DNA from: Lactiplantibacillus plantarum
Lineage (GTDB): Bacteria > Bacillota > Bacilli > Lactobacillales > Lactobacillaceae
Length of the DNA: 64,000 nucleotides
Assembly: GCF_014131735.1 (NCBI RefSeq)
Contig: NZ_CP039121.1
Location: 372,001 to 436,000 of the forward strand
Direction: 5' to 3'
In this document: piece after piece, positions 1 to 9,420 of the stretch
Layout: every line of letters begins with the position of its first letter
How positions within the stretch are numbered: position 1 is the stretch's first letter
Position numbers and translations under genes: made by a program
The notes under the pieces: generated by a model
What the model was told of the DNA's origin: nothing
The model's input: the letters and a program-made list of their open reading frames with translations, nothing else
The model's database searches: none

Positions 1-1083
1 ATTTATACGGATGGACATGAGAAGTTCCATGCGATGTTCCAAGATATTGAAGCAGCTAAGAATCATATTCATATTGAATATTACACATTTTATAATGACC
101 AGATTGGAAATGAATTATTACACCTTTTAGAGCGGAAAGCAGCCCAAGGCGTCGACGTTCGTGTCTTGTACGATCCGTGGGGGTCGATGGGCACGTTCCG
201 CAGCTTCTTTAAGCATTTAGAAGAACTTGGTGGGCATGCCCGACCGTTCTTGGGTGCTCATTCAGCGATTTTGGACTTCCGTCTCAACTTCCGTGATCAC
301 CGTAAGATCGTGGTAACGGATGGCCGGGTCGGCTACGTCGGTGGTTTTAACGTTGGTGACCAGTACCTTGGTCGTAGTAAGAAGTTTGGTTACTGGCGTG
401 ATACCCATTTGCGGATCGTCGGTTCAGGAGTTTTTGAATTGCAGGAACGTTTCATTCGTGATTGGAACGCCACCGATGCGGAACATCGAATCGTGCCAGA
501 CGTTAATATGTTCCCAGTCATTCGCGTTAAAGGGAATACTTCATTACAGATCGTCTCCAGTGGCCCGGACAGTGATGCACAACAGATTAAATTGGGTTAT
601 ATTAAAATGATTATGACAGCTCAACACCGTTTATGGATTCAGTCGCCATACCTAATTCCGGACGATTCCGTATTAGATGCGATTAAAATCGCTGCGATGT
701 CAGGGGTTGACGTCCGCATTATGGTGCCGGACAAACCTGATCATGCCTTTGTTTACCGGGCAACTCAGTACTATGCCCGGGAGCTGGCAGATGCTGGTGT
801 AAAAATCTATTATTATAATAATGGTTTTATTCATGCCAAGACCATCGTGATTGATGGTCAGGTGGCGTCAGTGGGCTCAGCTAATATGGACTTCCGGAGC
901 TTTAAGCTCAACTTTGAAGTGAACGCCTTTTTATATGATGCTGATTTAGCACAAGAATTGGAACGGATTTTCTTAGAAGATCAAAAAATCAGTAGTTTGA
1001 TTACCGTTCAAGACTTTAAAAATCAATCATTCTGGTTGAAGTTCAAGCAGACATTTTCACGGTTGTTATCACCAATTTTATAA
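1..1083 (+). CDS. cls: Cardiolipin synthase, 3' part (start lies outside the window)
   Basis: The reading frame is open from base 1 (IYTDGHEKF...), so the first ATG at 34 is internal and the N-terminal membrane segments are missing. Two phospholipase-D HKD motifs are present: DHRKIVVTDG about residue 100 and IHAKTIVIDG about residue 275, the second followed by GSANMDFRS as in bacterial Cls. The enzyme joins two phosphatidylglycerols to make cardiolipin and glycerol at the membrane. About 360 residues are visible; family members are about 480-490, so roughly the first quarter is absent. The gene ends just before a terminator shared with the convergent phosphatase gene. Confidence 0.95.
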   Translation: MYTDGHEKFHAMFQDIEAAKNHIHIEYYTFYNDQIGNELLHLLERKAAQGVDVRVLYDPWGSMGTFRSFFKHLEELGGHARPFLGAHSAILDFRLNFRDHRKIVVTDGRVGYVGGFNVGDQYLGRSKKFGYWRDTHLRIVGSGVFELQERFIRDWNATDAEHRIVPDVNMFPVIRVKGNTSLQIVSSGPDSDAQQIKLGYIKMIMTAQHRLWIQSPYLIPDDSVLDAIKIAAMSGVDVRIMVPDKPDHAFVYRATQYYARELADAGVKIYYYNNGFIHAKTIVIDGQVASVGSANMDFRSFKLNFEVNAFLYDADLAQELERIFLEDQKISSLITVQDFKNQSFWLKFKQTFSRLLSPIL

Positions 1084-1106
1084 TTAAACAATTGAATAGA
1101 TGATGC

Positions 1107-1154
1107 AAAAAAACTGATTTTGGAAAGTTATTGACTTTCAAAACCAGTTTTTTT
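1107..1154. terminator. Bidirectional terminator between cls and the phosphatase gene
   Basis: An imperfect inverted repeat (AACTGATTTTGGAAAG ... CTTTCAAAACCAGTT) is flanked by A-rich sequence on the left and T-rich sequence on the right, so it can end transcription from both convergent genes. Confidence 0.8.
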
Positions 1155-1162
1155 AGTGTTCC

Positions 1163-1948
1163 TTAGTCGTTCAAGTACAATTGGCGCAAATTATTAATAT
1201 CCGCTACGGATAACCCAAGCACTTCTCGTAAATAACCAATACCATTGCCGTAGAGGTCGTCGAAAACCCGAAAGACCATCTTCATATTGTCGGCTTCAAC
1301 AGCCATGGCAACGTTGAATTGGCTAGCTAGGTCACCAGCATTGGCCTTGGTAATAATCGTAGCGGTATCCATACTGTCTGCGGCCATGAAGACGGCGTTA
1401 GTGAGCAGGTAGTCCTGCATAATCGTTTCACGGGGGACGTCTAGGGCCGTCATAATGAGCGCACCCGCGACCCCCGTTCGGTCTTTACCAGCAGCACAGT
1501 GAAAGAGTACCGATTGGTCGGGCTGGTCGTTGGTGAGGAGGGTCGCAAATAAATTTTGCCAGACTTTCACGGCATGACTATCCGTAACCATTTGCGCATA
1601 TGTTTGTGCGTTGAAGGAATCATCGACGACCATTCGCTTGATGAGCCGTTTTAAACGGCGATCAAAGCGACGATTGTCAGTGAACGGATAGACAGACGTA
1701 TTAATATACTTAGTATTCTTGGGATAACGGTCTGGAGACATCTCAGCTTCATTGGCTTGGCGCAGATCGATATCATAACGGAGTCCGTAGTTATCCAAGT
1801 AGGTGAGATCGCGGTTAGTGAGTAGTGACATGCCACCGCAACGCAGCAGTTTTTGCCACTTGATTGTCTGACCAGCGGTGTTCTCATAACCCCCCAGTTC
1901 TCGGAAGTTGATGCCGTGTTCTAGTCGTAAGACCCGATTGTGTTCCAT
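1163..1948 (-). CDS. Tyrosine/serine protein phosphatase family protein
   Basis: 261 residues with a CX5R phosphatase loop HCAAGKDRTG (Cys151, Arg157) and the family's N-terminal NFRELGGY segment about residues 14-21, as in Y_phosphatase3 / LipA-like enzymes. It would hydrolyse phosphotyrosine, phosphoserine or phosphoinositide substrates through a cysteinyl-phosphate; the substrate cannot be told from sequence. No signal peptide or membrane segment is seen, so it is likely cytoplasmic. The ATG at 1948 is preceded by GAGGTAA. It is a single-gene unit, convergent with cls and downstream of the guaC terminator. Confidence 0.88.
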   Translation of the reverse strand: MEHNRVLRLEHGINFRELGGYENTAGQTIKWQKLLRCGGMSLLTNRDLTYLDNYGLRYDIDLRQANEAEMSPDRYPKNTKYINTSVYPFTDNRRFDRRLKRLIKRMVVDDSFNAQTYAQMVTDSHAVKVWQNLFATLLTNDQPDQSVLFHCAAGKDRTGVAGALIMTALDVPRETIMQDYLLTNAVFMAADSMDTATIITKANAGDLASQFNVAMAVEADNMKMVFRVFDDLYGNGIGYLREVLGLSVADINNLRQLYLND

Positions 1949-2042
1949 AGTCTGATTACCTCGATTAGTGATTTAGCTTTATTATAACCGCTTTCATTTC
2001 CGGTGTCAGGGTAAAGTGGGTGCAAAAATTAGAATTGGATAC

Positions 2043-2084
2043 TAAAAAAACTGTCAGACCAGAATTGGCTGACAAGTTTTTTTA
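2043..2084 (-). terminator. Terminator of the purA-guaC unit
   Basis: AAACTGTCAG ... CTGACAAGTTT forms a hairpin with A and T runs on both sides, about 20 bases past the guaC stop. Confidence 0.8.
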
Positions 2085-2102
2085 GGTATTAGTGAGACTT
2101 AA

Positions 2103-3080
2103 TTAGTCCCCGTTGTAAATCGAATTTTTAACTACCACATAGTCGCACTTAGTAATGGCCTTTAAATCCCGGCCACCGGCATATGAGATGGATGATTGTA
2201 AGTCTTCTTGCATCTCGTTTAAGGTGTCAACTAAGCGGCCCCGGTAAGGAACCAGCATTTGTTTACCCTCAACGTTTTTATGTTCGCCTTTTTGAGTTTC
2301 ACTGGCGGAACCGTAGTATTGCTTATAAGTCTTACCATCGATTTTTAAAATGTTGCCGGGTGATTCTTGGTGTCCGGCCAACATTGAGCCAATCATGACC
2401 ATCGTAGCGCCGAACCGAATCGACTTGGCGATGTCACCATTGGTCCGGACACCACCGTCTGCGATGATTGGTTTGCGAGCGGCCTTAGCACACCACCGGA
2501 CAGCAGCTAATTGCCAGCCGCCAGTACCAAAGCCCGTTTTGACTTTAGTAATGCAGGCCTTACCCGGGCCAACGCCAACCTTAGTTGCATCGGCACCAGC
2601 ATTTTCAAGGTCGCGAACGGCGGCTGGTGTGGCCACATTTCCGGCAATTACAAAACTATCCGGAAGGACGTCTTTGATGTGCTTGATCATCGCAATGACA
2701 CTGTCAGCATGACCATGTGCGATATCAATCGTGATATATTCTGGCACGATTTGATTAGTAGCCAGGTCGTCGATAAAGTCATACTCGCTGGACTTAACAC
2801 CGACCGAAATAGATGCGTACAGTTGCGCGGCATGCATCGTTTCAATAAAAGCACGGCGGGTCTCGGGGGCGAAGCGGTGCATAATGTAGAAGTAGTCGTT
2901 AGTGGCGAGCCACTTGGCAATCTCGTCGTTGATGACGGTTGCCATATTGGCAGGCACCACTGGAATCTTAAAACGACGGCCACCCAATTCTACGGTCGTA
3001 TCGGCTTCCGAACGACTATTAATGACACACTTGTTCGGAATTAGTTGAATATCTTCGTAATCAAAAATCTCCATGCCCAT
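2103..3080 (-). CDS. guaC: GMP reductase
   Basis: 325 residues of the IMPDH/GMP reductase TIM barrel, of the Firmicutes GuaC type. The catalytic cysteine loop is [11 protein letters not shown] (Cys176) and the phosphate-binding part includes [11 protein letters not shown] and [13 protein letters not shown]. It reduces GMP to IMP with NADPH, moving guanine nucleotides back to IMP. The gene lies 42 bases behind purA on the same strand, so the pair would convert GMP to IMP and then toward AMP. AGGAG 9 bases before the ATG at 3080 supports this start rather than Met3. Confidence 0.95.
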
Positions 3081-3122
3081 GATGCAAAACTCCTTTAAGT
3101 TAATTCACGGTGTCACGTTCAA

Positions 3123-4412
3123 TTAGCCCCAAATGTTGTGATCGATAACGTTAGTTTGTTCGCGATCGGGACCAACAGAGAAGGTGGCAATTTTAACGCC
3201 GACGAGTTCTTCTAATTTACGCAAGTAGTTCTGTGCATTAGTTGGCAGTTCCTCAAAGGTTTTAACGCCAGTAATGTCTTCGTCCCAGCCAGGAAGTTCT
3301 TCATAGATAGGTTTGCAAGCTTCTAATTCCTTCAGACTAGCAGGGTAGTGATAGATGGTTTCGCCGTTTAAGTCATAAGCGGTACATACCTTGATGGTCT
3401 TTAAGCCCGTCAAGACGTCTAAGCAGTTCAAACTAAGATGAGTAAACCCAGAAACTCGTTTAGCATGCCGTAATACAACGCTATCGAACCAACCAATCCG
3501 CCGAGGACGTTTAGTAACGGTCCCATATTCATGGGCCGTTTCACGAATGAAATCACCGACTTCGTCAAAGAGTTCAGTTGGGAATGGGCCGTCACCGACG
3601 CGGGAAGTGTAGGCTTTTAAGACCCCAACACAGTTATCGATTTTAGATGGGCCAACACCGCTCCCAATAGTAACACCACCGGCAACTGGGTTAGATGAAG
3701 TAACGTAAGGGTAAGTCCCTTGGTCAATATCCAGCATGACTCCCTGAGCACCTTCAAATAGGACGCGTTGACCGTTATCTAACGCATCATTAATGACAAC
3801 GGAAGTATCGGTGACGAATGGTTTCAAAGTTTGACCATAAGCGTAATAGTCATCAAAAATATCTTCAAATTTCAGTGGTTCTAAGTCATAAAGCTTGGTA
3901 ATAATTTGGTTCTTTTCAGCTAAGTTGCGCTTGAGTAACGCCGCAAAGGTGTCCTTATCAAGCAGGTCGGCTACGCGAATCCCAATTCGTTCAGCCTTAT
4001 CCATGTAGGCTGGGCCGATTCCCTTATTAGTCGTCCCAATCTTGCCACCGGCTTTAGCTTTTTCTTGAGCGCCATCTAATGTGATGTGGTAAGGCAAGAT
4101 GACGTGTGCACGGTTAGAGATTCTAAGGTTGTCAGGATTAACGCCCTTGTCCCGCAAGTATTGTAATTCTTCAACTAATGACTTGGGATTTAAGACCACG
4201 CCGTTCCCAATGACAGCTAACTTATCATGGAAGAAAATCCCTGATGGAATCAGCCGTAATTTGAAAGTTTGCCCATTAAATACGATGGTGTGGCCGGCGT
4301 TATCGCCGCCTTGGTAACGTGATACCACATCTGCTTCCTGACTCAAAAAGTCCGTGATCTTTCCTTTACCTTCATCGCCCCACTGGCTACCTACTACTAC
4401 GACTGATGCCAT
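3123..4412 (-). CDS. purA: Adenylosuccinate synthetase
   Basis: 429 residues from the chosen ATG at 4412. The upstream ATG at 4427 overlaps the GAGGTGG ribosome site, so [18 protein letters not shown] is the likely N-terminus. The GTP-binding GDEGKGK loop, GGDNAGHT and later [10 protein letters not shown] segments are typical of PurA. It joins IMP and aspartate using GTP, the first step from IMP to AMP. The length matches Bacillus PurA. It is divergent from purB, which carries out the next step, and co-oriented with guaC. Confidence 0.97.
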   Translation of the reverse strand: MASVVVVGSQWGDEGKGKITDFLSQEADVVSRYQGGDNAGHTIVFNGQTFKLRLIPSGIFFHDKLAVIGNGVVLNPKSLVEELQYLRDKGVNPDNLRISNRAHVILPYHITLDGAQEKAKAGGKIGTTNKGIGPAYMDKAERIGIRVADLLDKDTFAALLKRNLAEKNQIITKLYDLEPLKFEDIFDDYYAYGQTLKPFVTDTSVVINDALDNGQRVLFEGAQGVMLDIDQGTYPYVTSSNPVAGGVTIGSGVGPSKIDNCVGVLKAYTSRVGDGPFPTELFDEVGDFIRETAHEYGTVTKRPRRIGWFDSVVLRHAKRVSGFTHLSLNCLDVLTGLKTIKVCTAYDLNGETIYHYPASLKELEACKPIYEELPGWDEDITGVKTFEELPTNAQNYLRKLEELVGVKIATFSVGPDREQTNVIDHNIWG

Positions 4413-4435
4413 ATTCTTCCACCTCATTAAATAGT

Positions 4436-4503
4436 TTAATTATGAATAATTAATCCTAAAGAGTAGTTAAACGTTCACCACTCCAACAGGAAAGAGTATA
4501 GCA
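4436..4503 (-). promoter_or_regulatory. purA promoter and palindrome in its leader
   Basis: On the minus strand TGCTATACT at 4503-4495 is a good extended -10 without a clear -35. In the leader, TTAATTAT-GA-ATAATTAA at 4436-4453 is a perfect 8-bp inverted repeat just before the ribosome site. Its role is unknown. Confidence 0.5.
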
Positions 4504-4535
4504 ACTTTAACGTCAAAACGCAACCCAAAAGCCGA

Positions 4536-4694
4536 ATGTTCTTGTTTTGAGCACAAATAATCGTTCATAATTAAGGTGAATTAGTTCGAAAACAAGTCCT
4601 TAATATGGAAACGAAGTGAAAAATAACAGTATTTTTTCATTGTTCGTCTCTATTAATTACTCGAGGGGTATGCTATAATAATGTTCGTGTTTTG
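4536..4694. promoter_or_regulatory. Candidate PurR boxes and purB promoter
   Basis: ATGTTCTTGTTTTG at 4536-4549 and ATGTTCGTGTTTTG at 4681-4694 differ by one base. Read on the minus strand they contain CACGAACAT / CAAGAACAT, close to the Firmicutes PurBox core CCGAAC. Further GTTC/GAAC cores occur near 4467, 4564 and 4640. The purB promoter is the extended -10 TGCTATAAT at 4671-4679, so the second box would overlap its start site. PurR control is an inference. Confidence 0.4.
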
Positions 4695-4728
4695 TTAGTG
4701 AATACCTAAAAAGAAATGAGGATTAGCA

Positions 4729-6027
4729 ATGATTGATCGTTATACGCGTCCCGCGATGGGCAAAGTATGGTCGTTAGAAAATCAGTACCAAGCATGGTTG
4801 GAGGTAGAGATTGCTGCCGACGAGGCCTGGGCTGAATTAGGGAAGATTCCAGCAAGTGATGTTGCTAAAATTCGAGAGAATGCCAAGTTTGATGTTGACC
4901 GGATCGCGGAGATTGAAGCCGTAACGCATCATGATGTGGTTGCTTTTACGCGCGATGTTTCCGAGTCGTTGGGTGCAGAACGTAAGTGGGTTCACTATGG
5001 GCTGACCAGTACTGACGTTGTCGACACGGCGCAAGGTTACCGGTTGAAGCAGGCTAACGCGATTATTCGCCAAGACTTACAAGATTTACGGGCGACACTA
5101 GCACAACAAGCGAAAAAATATAAATATACGGTTGAAATGGGGCGGACACACGGCGTCCACGCTGAACCAACCACATTTGGATTGAAGATTGCCCGGTGGT
5201 ATTCTGAAATTAATCGGGATATCGAGCGTTTTGAACACGCGGCCGCAGGCGTTGAAGCGGGTAAAATCAGTGGGGCCGTTGGGACTTTTGCGAACATTCC
5301 ACCATTTGTTGAAGAATTTGTCTGCAAACAACTTGGATTGCGCGCACAAGAAATTTCGACGCAAGTTTTACCACGGGACTTACATGCCGAATACATTGCT
5401 AGTTTGGCCTTGATTGCAACAAGCGTTGAAGTGTTTGCAACCGAAATTCGTGGTTTGCAAAAATCTGAAACTCATGAAGTTGAAGAATTCTTTAATAAAG
5501 GTCAGAAAGGCTCATCAGCAATGCCTCACAAGCGTAATCCCATCGGTTCTGAGAACGTGACGGGGTTGGCACGAGTTATTCGCGGCCACATGATGACCGC
5601 CTATGAAGATGTGCCATTGTGGCATGAACGGGATATTTCCCACTCTTCTGCGGAGCGGATCATCTTACCAGATACCACGATTTTAGTGGATTATATCTTA
5701 ACTCGAATCAATAAGATTATTAAGACGCTGACGGTGTTCCCAGAACGGATGAAGCAAAACATGGATGCGACTTACGGGTTGATCTACAGTCAACGTGTCT
5801 TGCTCAAGTTGATTGATACGGGGATGTCTCGTGAAAGTGCTTATGACCTCGTTCAACCACTGACGGCTAAGTCATGGGATGAACAGTTACAATTCAAGCC
5901 ACTTGTTGAAGGTAACGCCGAGATTCGTGAACATTTGGACCAGGCTGCGATTGATGATGCGTTTGACTATCATTACCATCTTCGCCACGTTGATGATATT
6001 TTCAAACGATTGGGATTAGACGATTAA
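4729..6027 (+). CDS. purB: Adenylosuccinate lyase
   Basis: 432 residues of the fumarase/aspartase superfamily, with the signature [11 protein letters not shown] about residue 262 and the conserved [13 protein letters not shown] segment about residue 137 (active-site His). It cleaves adenylosuccinate to AMP and fumarate, and SAICAR to AICAR in de novo synthesis. The length fits the Bacillus-type enzyme. It is transcribed alone, divergent from purA, with its own extended -10 promoter and a terminator just downstream. Confidence 0.97.
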   Translation: MIDRYTRPAMGKVWSLENQYQAWLEVEIAADEAWAELGKIPASDVAKIRENAKFDVDRIAEIEAVTHHDVVAFTRDVSESLGAERKWVHYGLTSTDVVDTAQGYRLKQANAIIRQDLQDLRATLAQQAKKYKYTVEMGRTHGVHAEPTTFGLKIARWYSEINRDIERFEHAAAGVEAGKISGAVGTFANIPPFVEEFVCKQLGLRAQEISTQVLPRDLHAEYIASLALIATSVEVFATEIRGLQKSETHEVEEFFNKGQKGSSAMPHKRNPIGSENVTGLARVIRGHMMTAYEDVPLWHERDISHSSAERIILPDTTILVDYILTRINKIIKTLTVFPERMKQNMDATYGLIYSQRVLLKLIDTGMSRESAYDLVQPLTAKSWDEQLQFKPLVEGNAEIREHLDQAAIDDAFDYHYHLRHVDDIFKRLGLDD

Positions 6028-6039
6028 TTTAAAAACGAT

Positions 6040-6075
6040 GAAGCCCCAGCGATGGTAATCGCTGAGGCTTTTATT
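6040..6075 (+). terminator. purB terminator
   Basis: AGCCCCAGCGAT-ggta-ATCGCTGAGGCT followed by TTTTATT. Confidence 0.85.
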
Positions 6076-6091
6076 ATGATTAAAACGTGTT

Positions 6092-6156
6092 AAAAAGATG
6101 GGCTGTTTATTCGTCAGCCGATGCGCGTCCTATTCCGGCCTCCAGGGCTGGGGACG
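6092..6156 (-). terminator. Terminator of the 109-residue gene plus a GC-rich hairpin
   Basis: On the minus strand GGCTG-acgaataaa-CAGCC is followed by CATC and TTTTT (6092-6119). Just upstream (6126-6156) CGTCC/GGACG encloses CCGGCC/GGGCTGG, a second GC-rich hairpin of unknown role. Confidence 0.6.
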
Positions 6157-6248
6157 ATTACTGGCTATTTTTGAGCTTGATAATGGCACGGTTTAATCAT
6201 GCTTCATACTAAACGATAACTAGCGCAATGCGTGTAAGTACCTTGATT

Positions 6249-6578
6249 TCAGTTCAAGGGACCAAATGTTAGGTGCGTCGCAATCAGACCATACCCAAGT
6301 GCCATATGACGCTGTTCTTTGCGCGTGAGGCGCTGTAATTGGGTGTGAACGTATTGGTAGAGGTCACGATGCTGGCGTGGTAGAGTCATTGGGACCATAT
6401 AGTTACGATAATAGGCTTGATATAGCTGGATGGTTACTTGCTGTGGCGAAACGTTGTTATTCAGGTCGATTGCAGCTGCCAGTAGCGCTTGGCGGTAGGA
6501 ATCGGATGGTTGATTGGTAATCGGCTGATTATAAGCAGCATCTACTAAGGTAAATAATTTTTGAGCATCCACATCCAT
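6249..6578 (-). CDS. Conserved-looking hypothetical protein, 109 residues
   Basis: I do not recognise the family. The frame extends to a TTG at 6590, but an AAAGG directly abuts that codon, so the ATG at 6578 (MDVDAQKLF) is the better start. The protein is soluble-looking and helical, rich in Gln, Tyr and Leu, with no membrane segment or cysteine. It stands alone between purB and the disulfide reductase gene. Confidence 0.6.
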   Translation of the reverse strand: MDVDAQKLFTLVDAAYNQPITNQPSDSYRQALLAAAIDLNNNVSPQQVTIQLYQAYYRNYMVPMTLPRQHRDLYQYVHTQLQRLTRKEQRHMALGYGLIATHLTFGPLN

Positions 6579-6681
6579 TGTTAGGACCAACCTTTCAATC
6601 GTTGAGATAGGCGCAATTATAGCATGGTCAGTATGCTTGATGTGCAGGCCCGAGTTGGTTTCTAAAGTAATGGAACGAACA

Positions 6682-6727
6682 TAACCAGAGCCGCCAATGA
6701 GTGGGGGTCATTGGCGGCTCTGGTTAT
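6682..6727. terminator. Perfect 19-bp hairpin downstream of the reductase gene
   Basis: TAACCAGAGCCGCCAATGA and its exact reverse complement flank a 7-base G-rich loop. The U-run is weak on both strands, but position and strength fit a terminator for the leftward reductase gene. Confidence 0.7.
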
Positions 6728-6772
6728 TAATAAGGGATTAATCAAGCGGCGGTCGCAGCAGTGTTTTCTGTT

Positions 6773-8107
6773 TTAAGCCCGGTGCCAAGCTGCGTAGCCG
6801 ATGGTTGGGAAAATACCGATCAAACGGTCGATTTGTTCGCGGTCTAATTGATATTCGATAGCTGGCAGTAGTGCGTTGACGGCATCTTCAGCTTGATCAC
6901 TGATTTCAGTCACGCCAACGAGATGGCCGTCTTGGTCATGGACCTGTTTACTAGCGGCAATCGGTTCCTTGGAGACTTGATAATACCAGTAATCTGCTAA
7001 ATCGTTATCACTAATGGTTAAGCCGGCCTTTTCAGCAGCCGGTATTTTCATGCCGGCTTGCGCAATTCGTGGTGAAGTAAAGACGACCGATGGAATTACC
7101 GGATAGTCAATGGGAGCACTGGTTTGACCAGAGAACAAACGCATCAAGTATTTGGACTCAAAATAGGCTGCAGGTGTGACCTTTGGCAAGTCATTGGCAA
7201 GGACATCACCGGCTGCATAGATGTTAGGAACGTTGGTTTGCAAGTGATCGTTGACATAAACGCCGTGGCGGTCATATTTGACGCCAATCTGGTCTAAGCC
7301 TAAGCCATCTAAGTTTGGAATTCGACCAGTCGCATCTAGGATCCAGTCGGTCGTTAATTGCTGGTGGTCGCCATAACTAACTTGGAACTGGTCATCCTGT
7401 TTGGTAAATGCTTGCACGTTGGCATTTTTGATGAAGGTTACCCCACGTTCGGTTAAGTCGTCAACCACTTGTGTAACGAATGGTTGGTAAAAATCACGGA
7501 GGGCCTGGTCGCCATGTAACATGACTGTCACTTGGGCACCGGCCGCGTTAGCGATGGTGGCAAATTCCATACCAATATAGCCTGCGCCAATGATGACGAT
7601 ACTTTGTGGTAACCGTTTAAGGTTCATAAAATCACTACTATCGTGGGCGAGCTTGGTCCCCGGAATATCTAAACGATGGGGCTTTAAACCAGTCGCAATA
7701 ACGATTTTTTCAGCGGTAATGGTTTGCTGATCATCAACGACAACGGTGTGAGCGTCCTTGAACGTGGCATGACCATGAATGATCGTTGCGCCACCATCTT
7801 CCAAACGAGCTGTCAGGCCTGCTGGTAAGGGATCAATAATCTCTTGTTTATGGGCCACGTTGGCCGTCCAATTAATGGTTGGTGCACTGCTCAAAATATC
7901 ATTGAGGCGTGCTGCTTCCCGCGTTAATTTGACAGGTTCATCAAGAGTGATTTTGGCGTTACAACCACGATTAGGGCAGGTGCCCCCAATCAGACCACTC
8001 TCAATCACACCGACGCGAACACCAGTCTTGGCGAGTGGTGCGGCGCCATCAAACGTGGCGTGACCCGCACCAATGTATAACACATCGTAATCGTATTTGT
8101 TTGTCAT
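6773..8107 (-). CDS. FAD-dependent NAD(P)-disulfide oxidoreductase (glutathione reductase-like), unusual C-terminus
   Basis: 444 residues. FAD-binding GAGHATFDGA about residue 13, redox pair GGTCPNRGC about residue 42, NAD(P)-binding GAGYIGMEFA about residue 175 and the second FAD motif IYAAGDV about residue 302. It is a class I flavoprotein disulfide reductase. The C-terminal interface, where the family normally has an HPTxxE catalytic dyad, reads IFPTIGYAAW, so both the His and the Glu are replaced. A glutathione reductase label is therefore uncertain; it may use another thiol or oxidant. GGAGG precedes the ATG. It is divergent from glycerate kinase. Confidence 0.85.
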   Translation of the reverse strand: MTNKYDYDVLYIGAGHATFDGAAPLAKTGVRVGVIESGLIGGTCPNRGCNAKITLDEPVKLTREAARLNDILSSAPTINWTANVAHKQEIIDPLPAGLTARLEDGGATIIHGHATFKDAHTVVVDDQQTITAEKIVIATGLKPHRLDIPGTKLAHDSSDFMNLKRLPQSIVIIGAGYIGMEFATIANAAGAQVTVMLHGDQALRDFYQPFVTQVVDDLTERGVTFIKNANVQAFTKQDDQFQVSYGDHQQLTTDWILDATGRIPNLDGLGLDQIGVKYDRHGVYVNDHLQTNVPNIYAAGDVLANDLPKVTPAAYFESKYLMRLFSGQTSAPIDYPVIPSVVFTSPRIAQAGMKIPAAEKAGLTISDNDLADYWYYQVSKEPIAASKQVHDQDGHLVGVTEISDQAEDAVNALLPAIEYQLDREQIDRLIGIFPTIGYAAWHRA

Positions 8108-8204
8108 GATTTATCAGCCTCCATTAAAATTTTGGTAACTTAAGCTTAACGAGTTTTAAGAAACCTGACAACTGATATGAATTGCTCGCGCCCGCTGTAA
8201 TGAT

Positions 8205-8221
8205 TATACTAAAAGTAATTA
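8205..8221 (+). promoter_or_regulatory. -10 region with a 17-base motif shared with the FMN reductase promoter
   Basis: TATACTAAAAGTAATTA contains the -10 TATACT and the inverted repeat TACT-AAA-AGTA. The identical 17 bases recur at 23788-23804, also overlapping the -10 of a redox gene. Confidence 0.5.
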
Positions 8222-8242
8222 TGTCAATAGGGAGACGTTAAT

Positions 8243-9355
8243 ATGCACGCTTTGATCGCAATTGATTCATTTAAAAATTCCATCACGAGCATTCAGGCCA
8301 ACCGAATAGTGGCTAAACGATTTGCGGCTCACGGAATCACCGCTACTCAAGTTGCGATTGCCGATGGTGGTGAAGGAACGGTGGCGGCGTGGCTGGCTAA
8401 CCATGCTGGTGGACAAGCTATTACGGCATCAACGGTGGATCTGGCGCAACGGTCAGTGACTGCAACGTATGGCTACTTTGCCACTGAAAAAATGGCAGTG
8501 ATTGAGGTTGCGGCTGCATCCGGAATCCAGTTTGTCACGACGACCTTGACGCCGTTAGCAACGAATACCTATGGGACCGGGCTACTGATTAAAGATGCGA
8601 TTGAGCGTGGCGCCCGTCAGATTATTCTGGGCTTAGGTGGTAGCGGAACGGTCGACGGTGGTGCCGGAATCCTACGTGCGCTCGGTTATCGTTTTTGGGC
8701 TGCCGATGGTCAAGAGTTATCCATGACTGGCGCTGATTTAAGTCGGGTCACTAAGATTGACGATCGACATGTGTTGCCACAATTAGCTGAAGTCTCGTTC
8801 ATTAGTGCAGCGGACGTGACGAATCCGCTAACGGGACCGAACGGCGCAGCTAAGATTTTTGGCCCACAAAAAGGATTACCGGTTGCTCAAATTCAGGTTC
8901 ACGATGCCGCTTTAGCTCACTATATGACGGTCGCAGCTGGTGCGGTGAGTGCCCACGAAGGCGATGGGGCTGCCGGTGGTATTGGGTTTGCATTACGTTA
9001 CTTTTTACACGCCCGCGTTTGCTCTGGTTTTCAATTGTTAGCTGAAATGAGCAATCTTAAAACGAAAGTGGCCCAAGCGAATCTAGTTATCTCTGGTGAA
9101 GGCCAAGTCGACGATCAGAGTTTTATGGGCAAGGTACCAATTCAGCTCAGTCAGTTAGCCCAAGCGGCCGGCAAGCCTTGCTATTTATTAGTTGGTCGGC
9201 AGAAAGGTGCAAATGAAACATTTGCCAAACAGGGGGTCACGGCCGTTTTACCGATTGTCGATCAAGTCATGACCTTAGATCAAGCCATGGCGCAGGGACC
9301 AGCCAATCTGGAACGGATGGCGGACCGCTTAGCCCGAATCATTAGCCAGTCATAA
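8243..9355 (+). CDS. glxK: Glycerate kinase
   Basis: 370 residues of the GarK/GlxK glycerate kinase family: N-terminal ALIAIDSFKNS, DGGEGT about residue 46, GLGGSGTVDGGAG about residue 132 and the C-terminal SGEGQVDDQSFMGK about residue 288. It phosphorylates glycerate with ATP, feeding glycolysis as a phosphoglycerate. GGGAG lies before the ATG. It is monocistronic, with a terminator after it. In this window it may serve the mannosidase cluster at 29.7-37.1 kb if that cluster releases glycerate (inference). Confidence 0.92.
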   Translation: MHALIAIDSFKNSITSIQANRIVAKRFAAHGITATQVAIADGGEGTVAAWLANHAGGQAITASTVDLAQRSVTATYGYFATEKMAVIEVAAASGIQFVTTTLTPLATNTYGTGLLIKDAIERGARQIILGLGGSGTVDGGAGILRALGYRFWAADGQELSMTGADLSRVTKIDDRHVLPQLAEVSFISAADVTNPLTGPNGAAKIFGPQKGLPVAQIQVHDAALAHYMTVAAGAVSAHEGDGAAGGIGFALRYFLHARVCSGFQLLAEMSNLKTKVAQANLVISGEGQVDDQSFMGKVPIQLSQLAQAAGKPCYLLVGRQKGANETFAKQGVTAVLPIVDQVMTLDQAMAQGPANLERMADRLARIISQS

Positions 9356-9372
9356 AAAACTTAAGCGGTCAA

Positions 9373-9412
9373 AAAAACCGTATGCGTAGTGAATAGCGCA
9401 TACGGTTTTTCG
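9373..9412. terminator. Bidirectional terminator between glycerate kinase and hydrolase
   Basis: AAAAACCGTATGCG ... CGCATACGGTTTTT, perfect stem with A and T tails on both strands. Confidence 0.88.
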
Positions 9413-9420
9413 ACTGAATT

